A stretch of 64,000 bases of DNA, taken from Paenarthrobacter aurescens. GTDB lineage: Bacteria > Actinomycetota > Actinomycetes > Actinomycetales > Micrococcaceae. Under the pieces are notes generated by a model. The model saw nothing but the letters and a program-made list of their open reading frames with translations. It ran no database searches and was not told the origin of the DNA. Location: positions 4,291,455 through 4,355,454 of the forward strand of contig NZ_CP157456.1 in NCBI RefSeq assembly GCF_041549525.1, written 5' to 3'. The translations under genes were made by a program, and so were the position numbers. This document shows, one piece after another, positions 53,594-62,582 of this stretch (the first letter of the stretch is position 1; every line of letters begins with the position of its first letter).

Positions 53594-53881
53594 GGCCATG
53601 ATCTTACACACACTACGGATCTAGTGATGGCTGTACGAGACGTATCTGCATCATTGCCGCGTCCGATGGCGGACTGTGAATCTGGATCTGGGGCATTCGC
53701 TATTTCCAGCCGAAGGGATGGTCATAAACCCGCAAAATCAATGGAAACTGAGCTGTTTGCACCTGTCATGACGCGGCGAGTCACACGCCTCGGTAGGCCA
53801 CTCAGTCGTGGCAAACCAAGGGTTCTAAGTTCTCGCTCCGGCGGTCAGGCGGAGGAGAGTCCCGCGAAGCAGGCGCGTGCT

Positions 53882-53938
53882 GAATCCACATAGTTATCCC
53901 CAAAGTTATCCACAGAGATATCCACTGGCTTATCCACC
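53882..53938 (+). other. DnaA-box array B (five boxes, 12-bp pitch)
   Basis: Same-orientation 9-mers start at 53882 (GAATCCACA), 53894 (TTATCCCCA), 53906 (TTATCCACA, perfect), 53918 (ATATCCACT) and 53930 (TTATCCACC). The pitch is again exactly 12 bases. It lies 289 bases after array A and 59 bases before parS site 5. Confidence 0.75.
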
Positions 53939-53996
53939 GCGCAAGCAAGCTCACCCGGTGCGACTTCAAAGCTTTCTCCGGGCAGAGGGAGCGACC

Positions 53997-54010
53997 GTTT
54001 CACGTGAAAC
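53997..54010. other. parS site 5
   Basis: Perfect GTTTCACGTGAAAC, just right of DnaA-box array B. Confidence 0.95.
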
Positions 54011-54840
54011 ATAGCCAGGCATGTTTATGTGACATTCGACGGTTCACCGGCTATCGCGAATGCTTATGTGTCACGCACCTTCCCTTGAACCCCGGATAGT
54101 GGGGACCCACCGGAATCAAGTCAGTGATCACCACATTGAAAACAGCGACATCAGACCAATTGTCGTCTGGGTCACTTGCGAATTCCAGGATGGATGGAGG
54201 TACGCCGGTCCTAGCTGATCCTGAGAGTGGGATACTCATCGCCACCGGGGGAGCCCCGGGCATGATCGATGGCTGGCAATGGCGTGGTCAAGGCTGGGCT
54301 GCTTCGAGCCAGCCAGCTGTCCTGGTTGGTGTGTCCAGTCGGACTGCTGGATCTGCGATACCTCATTTCGTGTTGGCACCACCCAAGGGATCATTGGACG
54401 AGGCTAGTGTGCTGGACTCACCTCTGCGGGGAGGCAGAGCGCATTTACGCCAACAAGAACAAGTGTTCGCTCCCGCCGCGAGCCCAGCCCGATCGACACG
54501 CAGCACATTCACATGGACACCTGAGCAATCTGTATTGAATCCTCACAGCTCACTGACGGGCAGCGACTCGAGACAGCCTCCACATACGCATAAATTCAAA
54601 GACAGGGGGTCGAGGCATGGCAATGAACACAAGGGTCGTGTCGGTGTCAGGACGCACCGCCTATCTGACCATCTCCCGGCCGACTTCCGTTGCCGAAGCA
54701 CCCTCCACTCAGGGGAGTGACGCCCCCACTGACCACTGTTGGAGAACGTCAGCCCCCTTTCTGTCCATCGCCGCATGGAGCTCGTAACGTCCCCCGATCA
54801 CTGGGACTAGCGCCAGGACATGCAGCGACCCCGCCATGTC

Positions 54841-54872
54841 AGGAGTGTCGAATGGAAGGAGTGTCGAATGGA
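54841..54872. repeat. tandem duplicate of a 16-mer
   Basis: AGGAGTGTCGAATGGA occurs twice without a gap (54841-54856 and 54857-54872). Confidence 0.85.
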
Positions 54873-55191
54873 AATGGGCGTTTGCTTGTACTTCATCTGT
54901 GGCGAGAGACAGCCCAGCTTCAGGAACAGTGAGAGGGCCGGGGAAGATAATGATCACCTGCCAGGTCCCAGGCCCAATCTACTCCAGTCCACAAAGGCGG
55001 AACGGAGTCAGAGGCCAGCAGTAGGGGAGGCAGTTGAAATCGTCACAAGATTACTGCGGGACTATGGACGAGTACACCTCAACCCGCGCACGGACTCCGG
55101 CTGATAAAACCCCTGGGAACTCGTTCATGTCTCTTATTCACTTTAGGCGTGCATGACTGAGCTCTTGAGCCTCCTGGAATGATCGCGACAT

Positions 55192-55205
55192 GTTTCACGT
55201 GAAAC
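55192..55205. other. parS site 6
   Basis: Perfect GTTTCACGTGAAAC. Confidence 0.95.
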
Positions 55206-55345
55206 GGTACCTAGACAGTAGTCAGAGTCGTCGATTCCCAAGGAGAACGATCAACACAGCTGGCCGGCCTCCAATACTCAGGGTCGCTGGCCCCAGTGCT
55301 TTAAGCAATGGAACCAGAGCCTCTAAGACATGGCCTGGTTCCCGA

Positions 55346-55359
55346 GTTTCACGTGAAAC
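55346..55359. other. parS site 7
   Basis: Perfect GTTTCACGTGAAAC, 154 bases after site 6, the closest pair. Confidence 0.95.
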
Positions 55360-55798
55360 ATAGAGAACATTCACGCTGATAGAGCTGAATGCACGCTCGC
55401 CATGGCTCAGGTGAGGGACTTGCCGGGTTTCCTGACATCAATTGGAAGACTATTCCGGCCTACTCCATGCACCCGGACTGCTCCCTACGCTTATGAACTC
55501 TACGGAGAGGTGCAGTGTCGCAGAAGCTGATCAGCCAGTTTGGGAATCTTATCGATAGCCGCTGAAATGGCAGAAGTCCGCATAATCCGCTATTCGGGGG
55601 AGCGGCCTCCTCCTCACTGGGCGCGGACAGTCCGAAATGGCCTAAGAGCGCGGAAGGCCTCCAAGAGGCCGCCAAAAGCCCACCCAAGGCCAGCTTGAGG
55701 CTGCCTCACTGCTAACCAGGAACCACAACTGACCCAAAAAGGTTCTGAAGCAATGCTCATTTCAAAATTTCCCACTGCAGCCGAAGTGTACTCGCAAC

Positions 55799-55812
55799 GT
55801 TTCACGTGAAAC
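55799..55812. other. parS site 8
   Basis: Perfect GTTTCACGTGAAAC. Confidence 0.95.
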
Positions 55813-56299
55813 GGGAAGTAGCGCTTGAGCGCCTGTACCCGAAAGCGGTGAAAACCCTCAACACACATAACCGATCGAATCGCAGCCTAAGGGGCCGAAC
55901 AACCGCCACTGGGAGCCTTCTCACCCGCGCGACGACGAAGAAGAAGTCCATCAGCTCGAAGGCTCTTGGACGCGGGCTCAAGGCCCGTCGCCCGCCCTTA
56001 CACACTTGGCGCCTGGGAGAAGCTCCAGTACCGATTTCCCGTGTAAACACGCAAAATGATCCCCGATGACGGGTCTGTTCGTCTGCAGGCCCTAAACTCG
56101 ATACGCGCGAGAGGAGTAGTGCCTTCCAGGGATGCAGGAGCGCATGCAAAGAGCTTCGCGGAACCATCCATTCTCCTATTTCACGGGCTCTCCCACATGG
56201 ACAAACAAGAGCGCTACCGGAAATGGGCAGGCACCCCTCAACAGCCTAGCTTTGCCTCAAACGCAAGCATTGGAGCCGGGACAAGCAACAAGCTACCTT

Positions 56300-56313
56300 G
56301 TTTCACGTGAAAC
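56300..56313. other. parS site 9
   Basis: Perfect GTTTCACGTGAAAC, 130 bases beyond the 3' end of parB. Confidence 0.95.
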
Positions 56314-56389
56314 AAGCAGGTGAGAAGCGCCACGCCAACGAGTAAGTCCGTAAGACATGGACCGCAAGCGAGAGCGAGGCCATGAGACA

Positions 56390-56426
56390 ACAAAAAATGG
56401 GGCCCACTGAAACGTGAGCCCCATTT
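56390..56426 (-). terminator. rho-independent terminator of parAB
   Basis: On the minus strand AAATGGGGC-T-CAC pairs with GTG-G-GCCCCATTT (56395-56426), followed by a T-run (A-run on the plus strand at 56392-56397). It is 16 bases after the parB stop. Confidence 0.9.
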
Positions 56427-56442
56427 ATGTCTGTCTTGAGAG

Positions 56443-57687
56443 TTAGTCGCCGGCGCCCGGGCCGAGAACATCCATAATTCGGTTGAGATCCTCCACGCTG
56501 GCAAACTCGATGCTGACGCGTCCTTTACGAGCACCAAGAGTGATCTTCACATTTGTATCCAACCGGTCTGACAATGACGACGCCAGGTAGTCCAAACGCT
56601 CGTGCCGCGCATTCGGCTTCGGGATGCTGCTCTTGGCCGGTGTTGCGGGGTCTTGGTACATGGCAACCGACTCTTCGGTGGCACGAACGGACATTCCCTC
56701 CGCAACAATCTTCTGTGCCATCCGTTCCATAGCAGCAGAATCCGGAAGAGCAAGCAGGGCGCGTGCATGCCCTGCCGACAAGACACCTGCAGCTACCCGG
56801 CGCTGAACGAGCGGCGGGAGCTTGAGAAGTCGCAGCGTGTTGGAAACCTGAGGGCGGGAACGGCCAATTCGGTCCGCTAGCTGCTCATGCGTGGTGCCGA
56901 AGTCTTCCAAAAGCTGCTGGTAGGCCGCGGCTTCTTCCAAGGGGTTCAGCTGGCTTCGGTGAAGGTTTTCAAGGAGCGCATCGCGGAGAAGGTCATCATC
57001 CGTGGTATCTCGAACAATTGCGGGGATCGTTTCGAGTCCGGCGGCCTGCACTGCACGCCACCGACGTTCGCCCATAACCAGCTCGTACGGTTCTCCACCC
57101 TTTTCGGTTGAAGTACGTACAACAATTGGCTGAAGGACGCCGATTTCGCGAACGGAGTGTACAAGCTCCGCCATGTCGTCTTCATCGAAGACGGAACGAG
57201 GCTGTTTGCGGTTCGGATGGATGTCACCCACCGGAATTTCTGCAAACCTGGCTCCGGGGACCTCCACCAACTCCACCTCTGGGGTGGATTTGGGGGCGGG
57301 GGCAGTAACTGCGGCAGACGCCGTCGACTCTTCTGCGTCTGATGCTTTCTTGCTCGCAGATGAACGTGAGCCGGTCGCTTTGGAAGCTGGCCTTGAGGGC
57401 GCAGCAGATTTGGCGCCTGTTGACTTGGTCGCCGTCGTTTTGGTGCGTGACTTGACCTCGGCACCATCCGCTGCGGATGCGGATGCTGATTCTTCAACAG
57501 TCGGCTTCAAATCAGCAGGGCTGGAATCCTCGAGTAGCGTCTCCACAGTGGTGGATGCTGTCTTCCTTGCCTCGGGAAAGAACAGATCCACAGGACGGGA
57601 GGGTGCAGCCCCATTGCCCTGGCCCGAAGCCGAGCTGGGAATGAGAGCCCCAAGACCCCTGCCGAGGCCCCTTCGCTTTTCGCTCAT
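56443..57687 (-). CDS. parB: chromosome partitioning protein ParB (CTP-dependent clamp)
   Basis: A 414-residue ParB, longer than usual because of a Ser/Ala/Lys/Thr-rich N-terminal region of about 150 residues. The ParB/Srx CTP-binding domain (about 150-245) has the GERRWRA box and [10 protein letters not shown]. The HTH DNA-binding part (about 260-320: [22 protein letters not shown]) recognises parS. A C-terminal dimerisation tail ([28 protein letters not shown]) ends it. It spreads from parS, of which nine perfect copies lie directly downstream. Cotranscribed with parA. Confidence 0.97.
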   Translation of the reverse strand: MSEKRRGLGRGLGALIPSSASGQGNGAAPSRPVDLFFPEARKTASTTVETLLEDSSPADLKPTVEESASASAADGAEVKSRTKTTATKSTGAKSAAPSRPASKATGSRSSASKKASDAEESTASAAVTAPAPKSTPEVELVEVPGARFAEIPVGDIHPNRKQPRSVFDEDDMAELVHSVREIGVLQPIVVRTSTEKGGEPYELVMGERRWRAVQAAGLETIPAIVRDTTDDDLLRDALLENLHRSQLNPLEEAAAYQQLLEDFGTTHEQLADRIGRSRPQVSNTLRLLKLPPLVQRRVAAGVLSAGHARALLALPDSAAMERMAQKIVAEGMSVRATEESVAMYQDPATPAKSSIPKPNARHERLDYLASSLSDRLDTNVKITLGARKGRVSIEFASVEDLNRIMDVLGPGAGD

Positions 57688-57754
57688 TGATTCATCCCTC
57701 CGATGGAATAGCCGAGCACGGACCGGCCCAAGCTGTTGCAGTGTTTCAAGAATT

Positions 57755-58810
57755 CTAGCGTTCAGCTATTTCGGCTGCGGCTTCCATGTAGGAAAGCGCG
57801 CCACTGGAAGAGGGGTCGTACGTCATGACCGTCTGCTGGTAACTGGGAGCTTCAGAGATGCGAACCGACCGCGGAACTACAGCCCCCAGAACCTGATCCG
57901 GGAAGTGCTGGCGGACCTCTGAGGCAACCTGGGCAGCCAGGTTGGTGCGACCGTCGTACATGGTCAAGAGAATGGTGGAGACCACAAGGTCAGCGTTGAG
58001 GTGCTTCTGAATCATCTCAATGTTCTTCAGGAGCTGGCTCAGGCCTTCCAGCGCGTAGTACTCACACTGGATGGGAATGAGAACTTCACTCGCCGCACAG
58101 AAGGCGTTGACGGTCAGCAGCCCAAGGCTGGGCGGGCAGTCGATGAAGATGTAGTCCAAGCGGCCTTCGCCGTCGTTTTCCCGTTCCTTGGCATAAACAT
58201 CTATGGCACGGCGGAGTCGTTGTTCCCGTGCAACCAATGACACGAGTTCAATCTCGGCTCCAGCCAGGTGAATCGTGGCAGGTGCGCAGATGAGGTTGGG
58301 GATATCCGGGCACGGCGCTACGACGTCCTTGAGGGGAAGGTCGTTGATGAGGACATCGTAAATGCTGTCTACGTCCGCGTGGTGTTCAATCCCCAAAGCG
58401 GTTGATGCATTTCCCTGGGGGTCGATGTCTATCACCAGCACGTTGAGGCCGGCCGAGGCCAGGGCCGCAGCAATGTTAACCGTGGTGGTTGTCTTGCCAA
58501 CGCCACCCTTTTGGTTGGACACAGTGAAGATACGGGTCTTGTCAGGCTTGGGCAGTTCCCTGCCGATCAGTTTTTCTCGCCGGCGGGTCTCATTGGCCAG
58601 TTGACGGGCGATGGGGCTGGAATCATCAATGGAATCCATGACGTTGCGCACTCCATCTGAGACGGTTTCACGTGAAACGGCAGCATTATCAACCGAATTA
58701 GGGCGCACGATTGCAGACTGAAGAGACGCAGAGGGTGTAGCCATGGCCCGCGCGGACCCCAAAGACATAAACGGGGGGATCCGCTGCGTGGAGGTTTCAC
58801 TACTGCCCAC
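57755..58810 (-). CDS. parA: chromosome partitioning ATPase ParA (Soj)
   Basis: A 351-residue ParA-family ATPase. A long N-terminal extension of about 90 residues precedes the deviant Walker A motif [10 protein letters not shown] with Lys106 in the P-loop. Walker motifs [10 protein letters not shown] and FIDCPPSLG follow. It makes ATP-dependent nucleoid gradients that move ParB-parS. A perfect parS (58665-58678) lies inside its own 5' coding part and encodes VSRET. The start is a non-ATG or ATG at 58810; a later in-frame ATG is also possible. Confidence 0.95.
   Translation of the reverse strand: MGSSETSTQRIPPFMSLGSARAMATPSASLQSAIVRPNSVDNAAVSRETVSDGVRNVMDSIDDSSPIARQLANETRRREKLIGRELPKPDKTRIFTVSNQKGGVGKTTTTVNIAAALASAGLNVLVIDIDPQGNASTALGIEHHADVDSIYDVLINDLPLKDVVAPCPDIPNLICAPATIHLAGAEIELVSLVAREQRLRRAIDVYAKERENDGEGRLDYIFIDCPPSLGLLTVNAFCAASEVLIPIQCEYYALEGLSQLLKNIEMIQKHLNADLVVSTILLTMYDGRTNLAAQVASEVRQHFPDQVLGAVVPRSVRISEAPSYQQTVMTYDPSSSGALSYMEAAAEIAER
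58665..58678. other. parS site 10 (inside parA)
   Basis: Perfect GTTTCACGTGAAAC within the N-terminal extension of parA, where it encodes part of VSRETV. Confidence 0.95.
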
Positions 58811-58898
58811 TGGTCACACTCTCACTCTCATTCGGCGCTTTGCTGCCGTTCTCTAGCCTAACCGCTCAGCCGCCGACACGCGGGAAACCGAGCGGGAC

Positions 58899-59549
58899 CT
58901 ACGCCGTCTTTCCGGGCTTGTTGACGATGATCCTCACCACGGTGGTGGGTTCCTCCAAAAGCTCCTGTCCACAAACCACAACTGACGTTTCCACGCCACC
59001 GAGTTTGCGAATAACTTTCCCGGCCTTCTCGATTTCCTCGGCCGCACTGCGTCCCTTGATGGCAACCACTTCGCCATGTCCGTTCAACAGAGGAATGGTG
59101 AGACCAGCGAGGTTGGAAAGAGCGGAAACGGCACGTGCTGTGACAACATCGGCATCCACCAATCCAACGGCCAGCTCAGCCCGGGTCCTCATGATGGTGA
59201 CGTTGTCCAAGCCAAGATCGTCCACCACCTCCTGAAGCCAGATGACACGGCGTTCCAGAGGTTCAATCAGAGTCAACTCAAGGTCCGGACGCGCAATTGC
59301 AAGGCAAAGGCCTGGCAAACCTGCACCGGATCCGACATCGGCAACATGGCTATCCATGGCAATGGCGGATTCTATGACAGCACAATTGAGGACGTGGCGG
59401 CTCCATAGCCGCGGAATTTCGCGCGGACCTATCAGACCGCGCTCAGTCCCGGACGTAGCCAGGTGTTCCACATAGCGCTTAGCAAGATCCAAGCGCTCCC
59501 CAAAAATCTTCTCGGCCGCTTCCAGTTCAGCTGCGGTGATTTCTACCAT
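58899..59549 (-). CDS. rsmG: 16S rRNA (guanine(527)-N7)-methyltransferase
   Basis: A 216-residue RsmG/GidB. The SAM-binding part has VADVGSGAGLPGLCLAIARPD near residue 70, followed by LTLIEPLERRVIWLQEV and, later, ARAVSALSNLAGLTIPLL. It methylates G527 of 16S rRNA. It lies 6 bases after the jag gene in the conserved origin cluster. Confidence 0.95.
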   Translation of the reverse strand: MVEITAAELEAAEKIFGERLDLAKRYVEHLATSGTERGLIGPREIPRLWSRHVLNCAVIESAIAMDSHVADVGSGAGLPGLCLAIARPDLELTLIEPLERRVIWLQEVVDDLGLDNVTIMRTRAELAVGLVDADVVTARAVSALSNLAGLTIPLLNGHGEVVAIKGRSAAEEIEKAGKVIRKLGGVETSVVVCGQELLEEPTTVVRIIVNKPGKTA

Positions 59550-59555
59550 GAGCTG

Positions 59556-60107
59556 CTAGTCAGCCGAAACGACGATGTGGCGGCCAGCGCCTTCGCCTTC
59601 GGACTCGGAGACGTATCCGAGGTCAGCCACGGCGTCGTGGACGATCTTGCGCTCGTAAGCACTCATCGGTTCCAGAGCAACTGTTCCGCCGTCAGCCTTA
59701 ACCTTGGCCACGGCATCCTCGGCGATCTTCTGCAGTACTCCTGCGCGTTCCTTACGGTATCCATTGATATCCAGGACCAAGCGTGAACGGCTTTCGGTAG
59801 CGGACAGAACTGAGAGCCGGGCCAGTTCCTGCAGAGCTTCAAGGACTTCTCCATCACGCCCTACCAGGCTGTCCAACGCAGCGGACTCTTCATCAGCACC
59901 GATGGAGATGTACGTGCGTCCGTTGCGGACCTCGATGTCGATGTCGCCGTCAATGTCTGCGATGTCCAGGAGTTCTTCGAGGTAATCGGCAGCGATGTCG
60001 CCTTCCTCTTCCAAGCGGCTGGCCGTCTTGGACTGCGTTTCTTCCTGGGTGTCCTCTTGGTCTTCAGTCACAGCGGTCATGGCTTCTTCAGTGCTCTCGG
60101 CAGACAT
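59556..60107 (-). CDS. jag: Jag/KhpB-like RNA-binding protein (KH and R3H domains)
   Basis: A 183-residue protein. An acidic Thr/Glu-rich N-terminus (1-35) precedes a KH domain (about 45-115, GADEESAALDSLVGRDGEVLEALQEL) and an R3H domain (about 120-175, ERKIVHDAVADLGYVSESEG). It binds RNA and, in other bacteria, influences envelope growth and sRNA-mRNA control. It starts where yidC stops, sharing one base (TAATG). Confidence 0.95.
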   Translation of the reverse strand: MSAESTEEAMTAVTEDQEDTQEETQSKTASRLEEEGDIAADYLEELLDIADIDGDIDIEVRNGRTYISIGADEESAALDSLVGRDGEVLEALQELARLSVLSATESRSRLVLDINGYRKERAGVLQKIAEDAVAKVKADGGTVALEPMSAYERKIVHDAVADLGYVSESEGEGAGRHIVVSAD

Positions 60108-61096
60108 TACTTCTTCTTCCTGTTCTTACGTTGTGGCTGGACGCGCTGGGCCCTGATCTCGGCGGCTGCCGCAGCAGCTGCTTCGGCTTCGGCGGCGGCG
60201 TCCGCGGCGGCGTTCTTCTTTCCACCCAACAGCGGCGGCAGTCCCTTTGCGGCGCGGCGCTCTTCCAAGGCCTTGGCTGCGGGGGAACCCGGCGTGGGCA
60301 TGCGGCGGATAACAAAGAACTGCTGGCCCATGGTCCAAAGGTTGGTGGTGGTCCAGTAGATGAGGACACCGATCGGGAAGTTGATGCCACCGATGCCAAA
60401 CACGAGGGGCAGGATGTAAAGCATCATCTTCTGCTGGCGCATGAACGGGCTGGCCATGGCTTCTTCAGACATGTTCTTGGCCATGATCTGCTTCTGCGTG
60501 ATGAACTGCGAGGCCGTCATGGCAATGATCATGATGATGCTCAGGATCCAGACAGCAACGGCACTGTTGCCACCACTGGGATCACCGTGAAGCAGCGATG
60601 CGGAGAGCGGAGCACCGAAGATGCTGGAAGAGTCGAACTGGACAACCTGTTCGTGGCTCATGGCACCGACGCCCTGGCCCTGCTTGGCGTTGGTGGAAAT
60701 GCCCGACAACACCTGGAACAGCGCAAAGAAGAACGGCATCTGGATCAGCATCGGCAAACACGCCGAGAAGGGGTTGGTGCCGTGCTTCTTGTACAGCGCC
60801 ATCTGTTCCTGTGCCATGGCCTGGCGGGACAGCTGGTCGGTTTTGCCCTTGTACTTGGTCTGAAGTTTCTTCAGGTCCGGCTGCAGCAGCTGCATGCCGC
60901 GCTGGGCTTTGATCTGCTTGACGAAGACAGGAATCAGGGCAGCGCGGATCACCAACACGAGGCCGATGATGGACAGAGTCCACGTCCAGCCGTTGGCGGC
61001 AGGCAGGCCAATGAAGCTCAGTCCCTCGTGGAAGCCAACCATGATGATTGACACCAGCCACTTGAACGGAAACATGATTGTTTCAAAGAAGTCCAT
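60107..61096 (-). CDS. yidC: membrane protein insertase YidC/Oxa1
   Basis: A 329-residue YidC of the Gram-positive type with five TM helices. The N-terminal start is DFFETIMFPFKWLVSIIM. TM segments are near residues 8-60 (two), 105-130, 180-200 and 225-250, with the hydrophilic-groove region near IRAALIPVFVKQIKAQRGM. A basic, Ala-rich C-terminal tail (about 275-329, ending QPQRKNRKKK) probably contacts the ribosome. It inserts membrane proteins. 16 bases after the yidD gene. Confidence 0.96.
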   Translation of the reverse strand: MDFFETIMFPFKWLVSIIMVGFHEGLSFIGLPAANGWTWTLSIIGLVLVIRAALIPVFVKQIKAQRGMQLLQPDLKKLQTKYKGKTDQLSRQAMAQEQMALYKKHGTNPFSACLPMLIQMPFFFALFQVLSGISTNAKQGQGVGAMSHEQVVQFDSSSIFGAPLSASLLHGDPSGGNSAVAVWILSIIMIIAMTASQFITQKQIMAKNMSEEAMASPFMRQQKMMLYILPLVFGIGGINFPIGVLIYWTTTNLWTMGQQFFVIRRMPTPGSPAAKALEERRAAKGLPPLLGGKKNAAADAAAEAEAAAAAAAEIRAQRVQPQRKNRKKK

Positions 61097-61112
61097 ACGA
61101 TATCCCTATTCG

Positions 61113-61535
61113 TTAGGCCGCAGAGCGGCCTTCTTCATCAGCCTGAACAGCCAGGAACTGGTCCGGATTGTTCAGTACAACAATTGTGGGCGTCCGGCCT
61201 TCAGGCCAATGACGATGGCCGGCGGGGACATGGTCCACTCCACCGGCATTCCAAGGATGACATTTGGCGAGCCTTTTGGCTGCGAGCCAGCTACCCTTCA
61301 CGGCGCCATGCACCGTTACCGCTTCCAGCGCATATGCGGAGCAGGAGGGAAAGAAACGGCAAACCTGGCCGTACAGGGGCGAGATGACCTTGCGGTACGT
61401 CTTCAGCAAAATGATGAGGATGTTGCGGGGCAGGTCCCAAAGGAACATGCCTGCCGCGGCCGGAAGGCTCCTACGCGGAACACTCCCGGAGGGGTCACTT
61501 GAGGAAGGAACGACGGCGGTGCTTATGTCATGCAC
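61113..61535 (-). CDS. yidD: membrane protein insertion efficiency factor YidD
   Basis: A 140-residue protein with the conserved CRFFPSCSAYALEAV region near the middle and HPWNAGGVDHVP near the C-terminus. The GTG at 61535 (VHDISTAVV) is chosen: GGAAGGGA precedes it and it overlaps the rnpA end by only 8 bases. An ATG at about residue 29 of this form (FLWDLPRNILIILL) is an alternative that matches the usual 70-100 residue size. YidD assists YidC insertion. Confidence 0.9.
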   Translation of the reverse strand: MHDISTAVVPSSSDPSGSVPRRSLPAAAGMFLWDLPRNILIILLKTYRKVISPLYGQVCRFFPSCSAYALEAVTVHGAVKGSWLAAKRLAKCHPWNAGGVDHVPAGHRHWPEGRTPTIVVLNNPDQFLAVQADEEGRSAA

Positions 61536-61938
61536 GCGGTGTCCCTTCCGTAGTGGTGCCGTTGTGTTCAGTCGAAGCGTTGCGTGGACCTGAGCCACCC
61601 AATCGCTTCGTCGTCACTGCCAGTGCGGCGTTGTAGTCCGAGAGCAACTGCTCCCAGCTGGCTGTTGCAGCTGCGGGCAGCGCCCGGACTACTACCGCCA
61701 GACCCGTTCCATGCGTGTGCAAGGACAGGGCGCCTGCTTCTCTCAGTCTCCTCTTAACGAGGTTCCTGGTCACGGCGTTCCCGACGGCTTTGGAGACAAT
61801 GAAACCGATTCGACTCGGCTCCTCGGCCCCTATAGAGGCCGTATATAACACTAAGTTCCGGCGTCCATTGCGGACGCCGGAACGTACAGTTGTTGAAAAG
61901 TCGGTAGACGTCCGCAGACGGTTAGGGGTGGCTAGCAC
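61528..61938 (-). CDS. rnpA: ribonuclease P protein component
   Basis: A 136-residue RnpA with GNAVTRNLVKRRLREA, the RNR motif that binds P RNA. It starts at a GTG (LATPNRLRTSTDFSTTVR). Its last 8 bases overlap the yidD start. It is the protein subunit that matures 5' ends of tRNAs. It lies 41 bases after rpmH. Confidence 0.96.
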   Translation of the reverse strand: MLATPNRLRTSTDFSTTVRSGVRNGRRNLVLYTASIGAEEPSRIGFIVSKAVGNAVTRNLVKRRLREAGALSLHTHGTGLAVVVRALPAAATASWEQLLSDYNAALAVTTKRLGGSGPRNASTEHNGTTTEGTPRA

Positions 61939-61979
61939 CGTCGAACCCGCAAAAAGACCCTGACCGACAAGTCAGTTAT

Positions 61980-62117
61980 TTACGCCGACAGTTCGACGCG
62001 GCCCTTGCCGCGACGGGCAGCCAGGATGGCGCGGCCGGCACGGGTGCGCATACGAAGGCGGAAGCCGTGCTTCTTGGCCCGACGGCGGTTATTCGGCTGA
62101 AAAGTCCGCTTGCTCAC
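61980..62117 (-). CDS. rpmH: 50S ribosomal protein L34
   Basis: A 45-residue L34 ([20 protein letters not shown] ... [18 protein letters not shown]), starting at GTG 62117. It is basic, buried in the 50S subunit, and the first gene of the minus-strand block rpmH-rnpA-yidD-yidC-jag-rsmG-parA-parB. GGAG precedes the start by 8 bases. Confidence 0.97.
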   Translation of the reverse strand: MSKRTFQPNNRRRAKKHGFRLRMRTRAGRAILAARRGKGRVELSA

Positions 62118-62582
62118 GTTAGTTACTCCAGTGGATCAAAGGTGCGCCCACCCGATCAAAAAAGGGGAAGAACTGGCCGACGCTAAGTTTTGTATGTGCC
62201 TGCCGCCGTTGCCTTCCGCACGGTGAACGTACGGGGTTACAACTGATCTCAAAAGCGGACACAAAGGACTTCACAACGTTAGGGCAAAAAGGCACCCACA
62301 GTCAAACCGGGAGCCTGCCGCGGGACTATCCACAGCTGTGCCCAACTGCTGTTGGCAGCCTGTGGATGAAGTGGCTCACAGGCCGCTTTCGCGAACCACA
62401 ACCGTGTAATTATCCACAGGCAACTTCCCAGCTATCTTCTAGCGAATTCATCCCCTAGAGTGGCTCAGTAGCCCAATGTCCACCCGCTGTGTATAACTCT
62501 GTGGATTATCGCCCAGAACAGCGCCGCCGGAGAGACTTCGGCTGCCAGCAACGCCGGCAAGCAAGTATTTAGGAACTGATTG
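62118..62582. other. rpmH-dnaA intergenic region with DnaA boxes
   Basis: A 465-base divergent spacer. DnaA-box-like 9-mers: 62326-62334 CTATCCACA, 62361-62369 TGTGGATGA, 62410-62418 TTATCCACA (perfect), 62488-62496 TGTGTATAA (matches TTATNCACA on the minus strand) and 62500-62508 TGTGGATTA. The last two start 12 bases apart. Probable autoregulation of dnaA and part of the origin region; the dnaA-dnaN spacer lies outside the window. Confidence 0.7.

Larger units (their letters stand above)
49835..56389. other. gene desert (about 6.55 kb), origin-proximal centromere region
   Basis: No gene can be supported. Open frames are short, have no recognisable domains, and codon third positions do not follow the high-GC bias of neighbouring genes. 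It holds nine perfect parS sites, two 12-bp-spaced DnaA-box arrays, one isolated TTATCCACA (52140-52148), an octamer tandem repeat, an 18-bp triplicate and a duplicated 16-mer. It begins at the trxA terminator and ends at the parB terminator. Confidence 0.8.

Noticed and set aside
54124..54720. 198-codon open frame in the gene desert
   Set aside because: No recognisable domain, no ribosome site, and third codon positions lack the strong GC bias of true genes here.
56033..56048. parS-like sequence GATTTCCCGTGTAAAC
   Set aside because: Two or more mismatches to the palindrome core; not counted as a site.
49835..56389. Insertion sequence or prophage remnant in the gene desert
   Set aside because: No transposase, integrase or terminal inverted repeats can be seen; parS and DnaA sites explain the region better.
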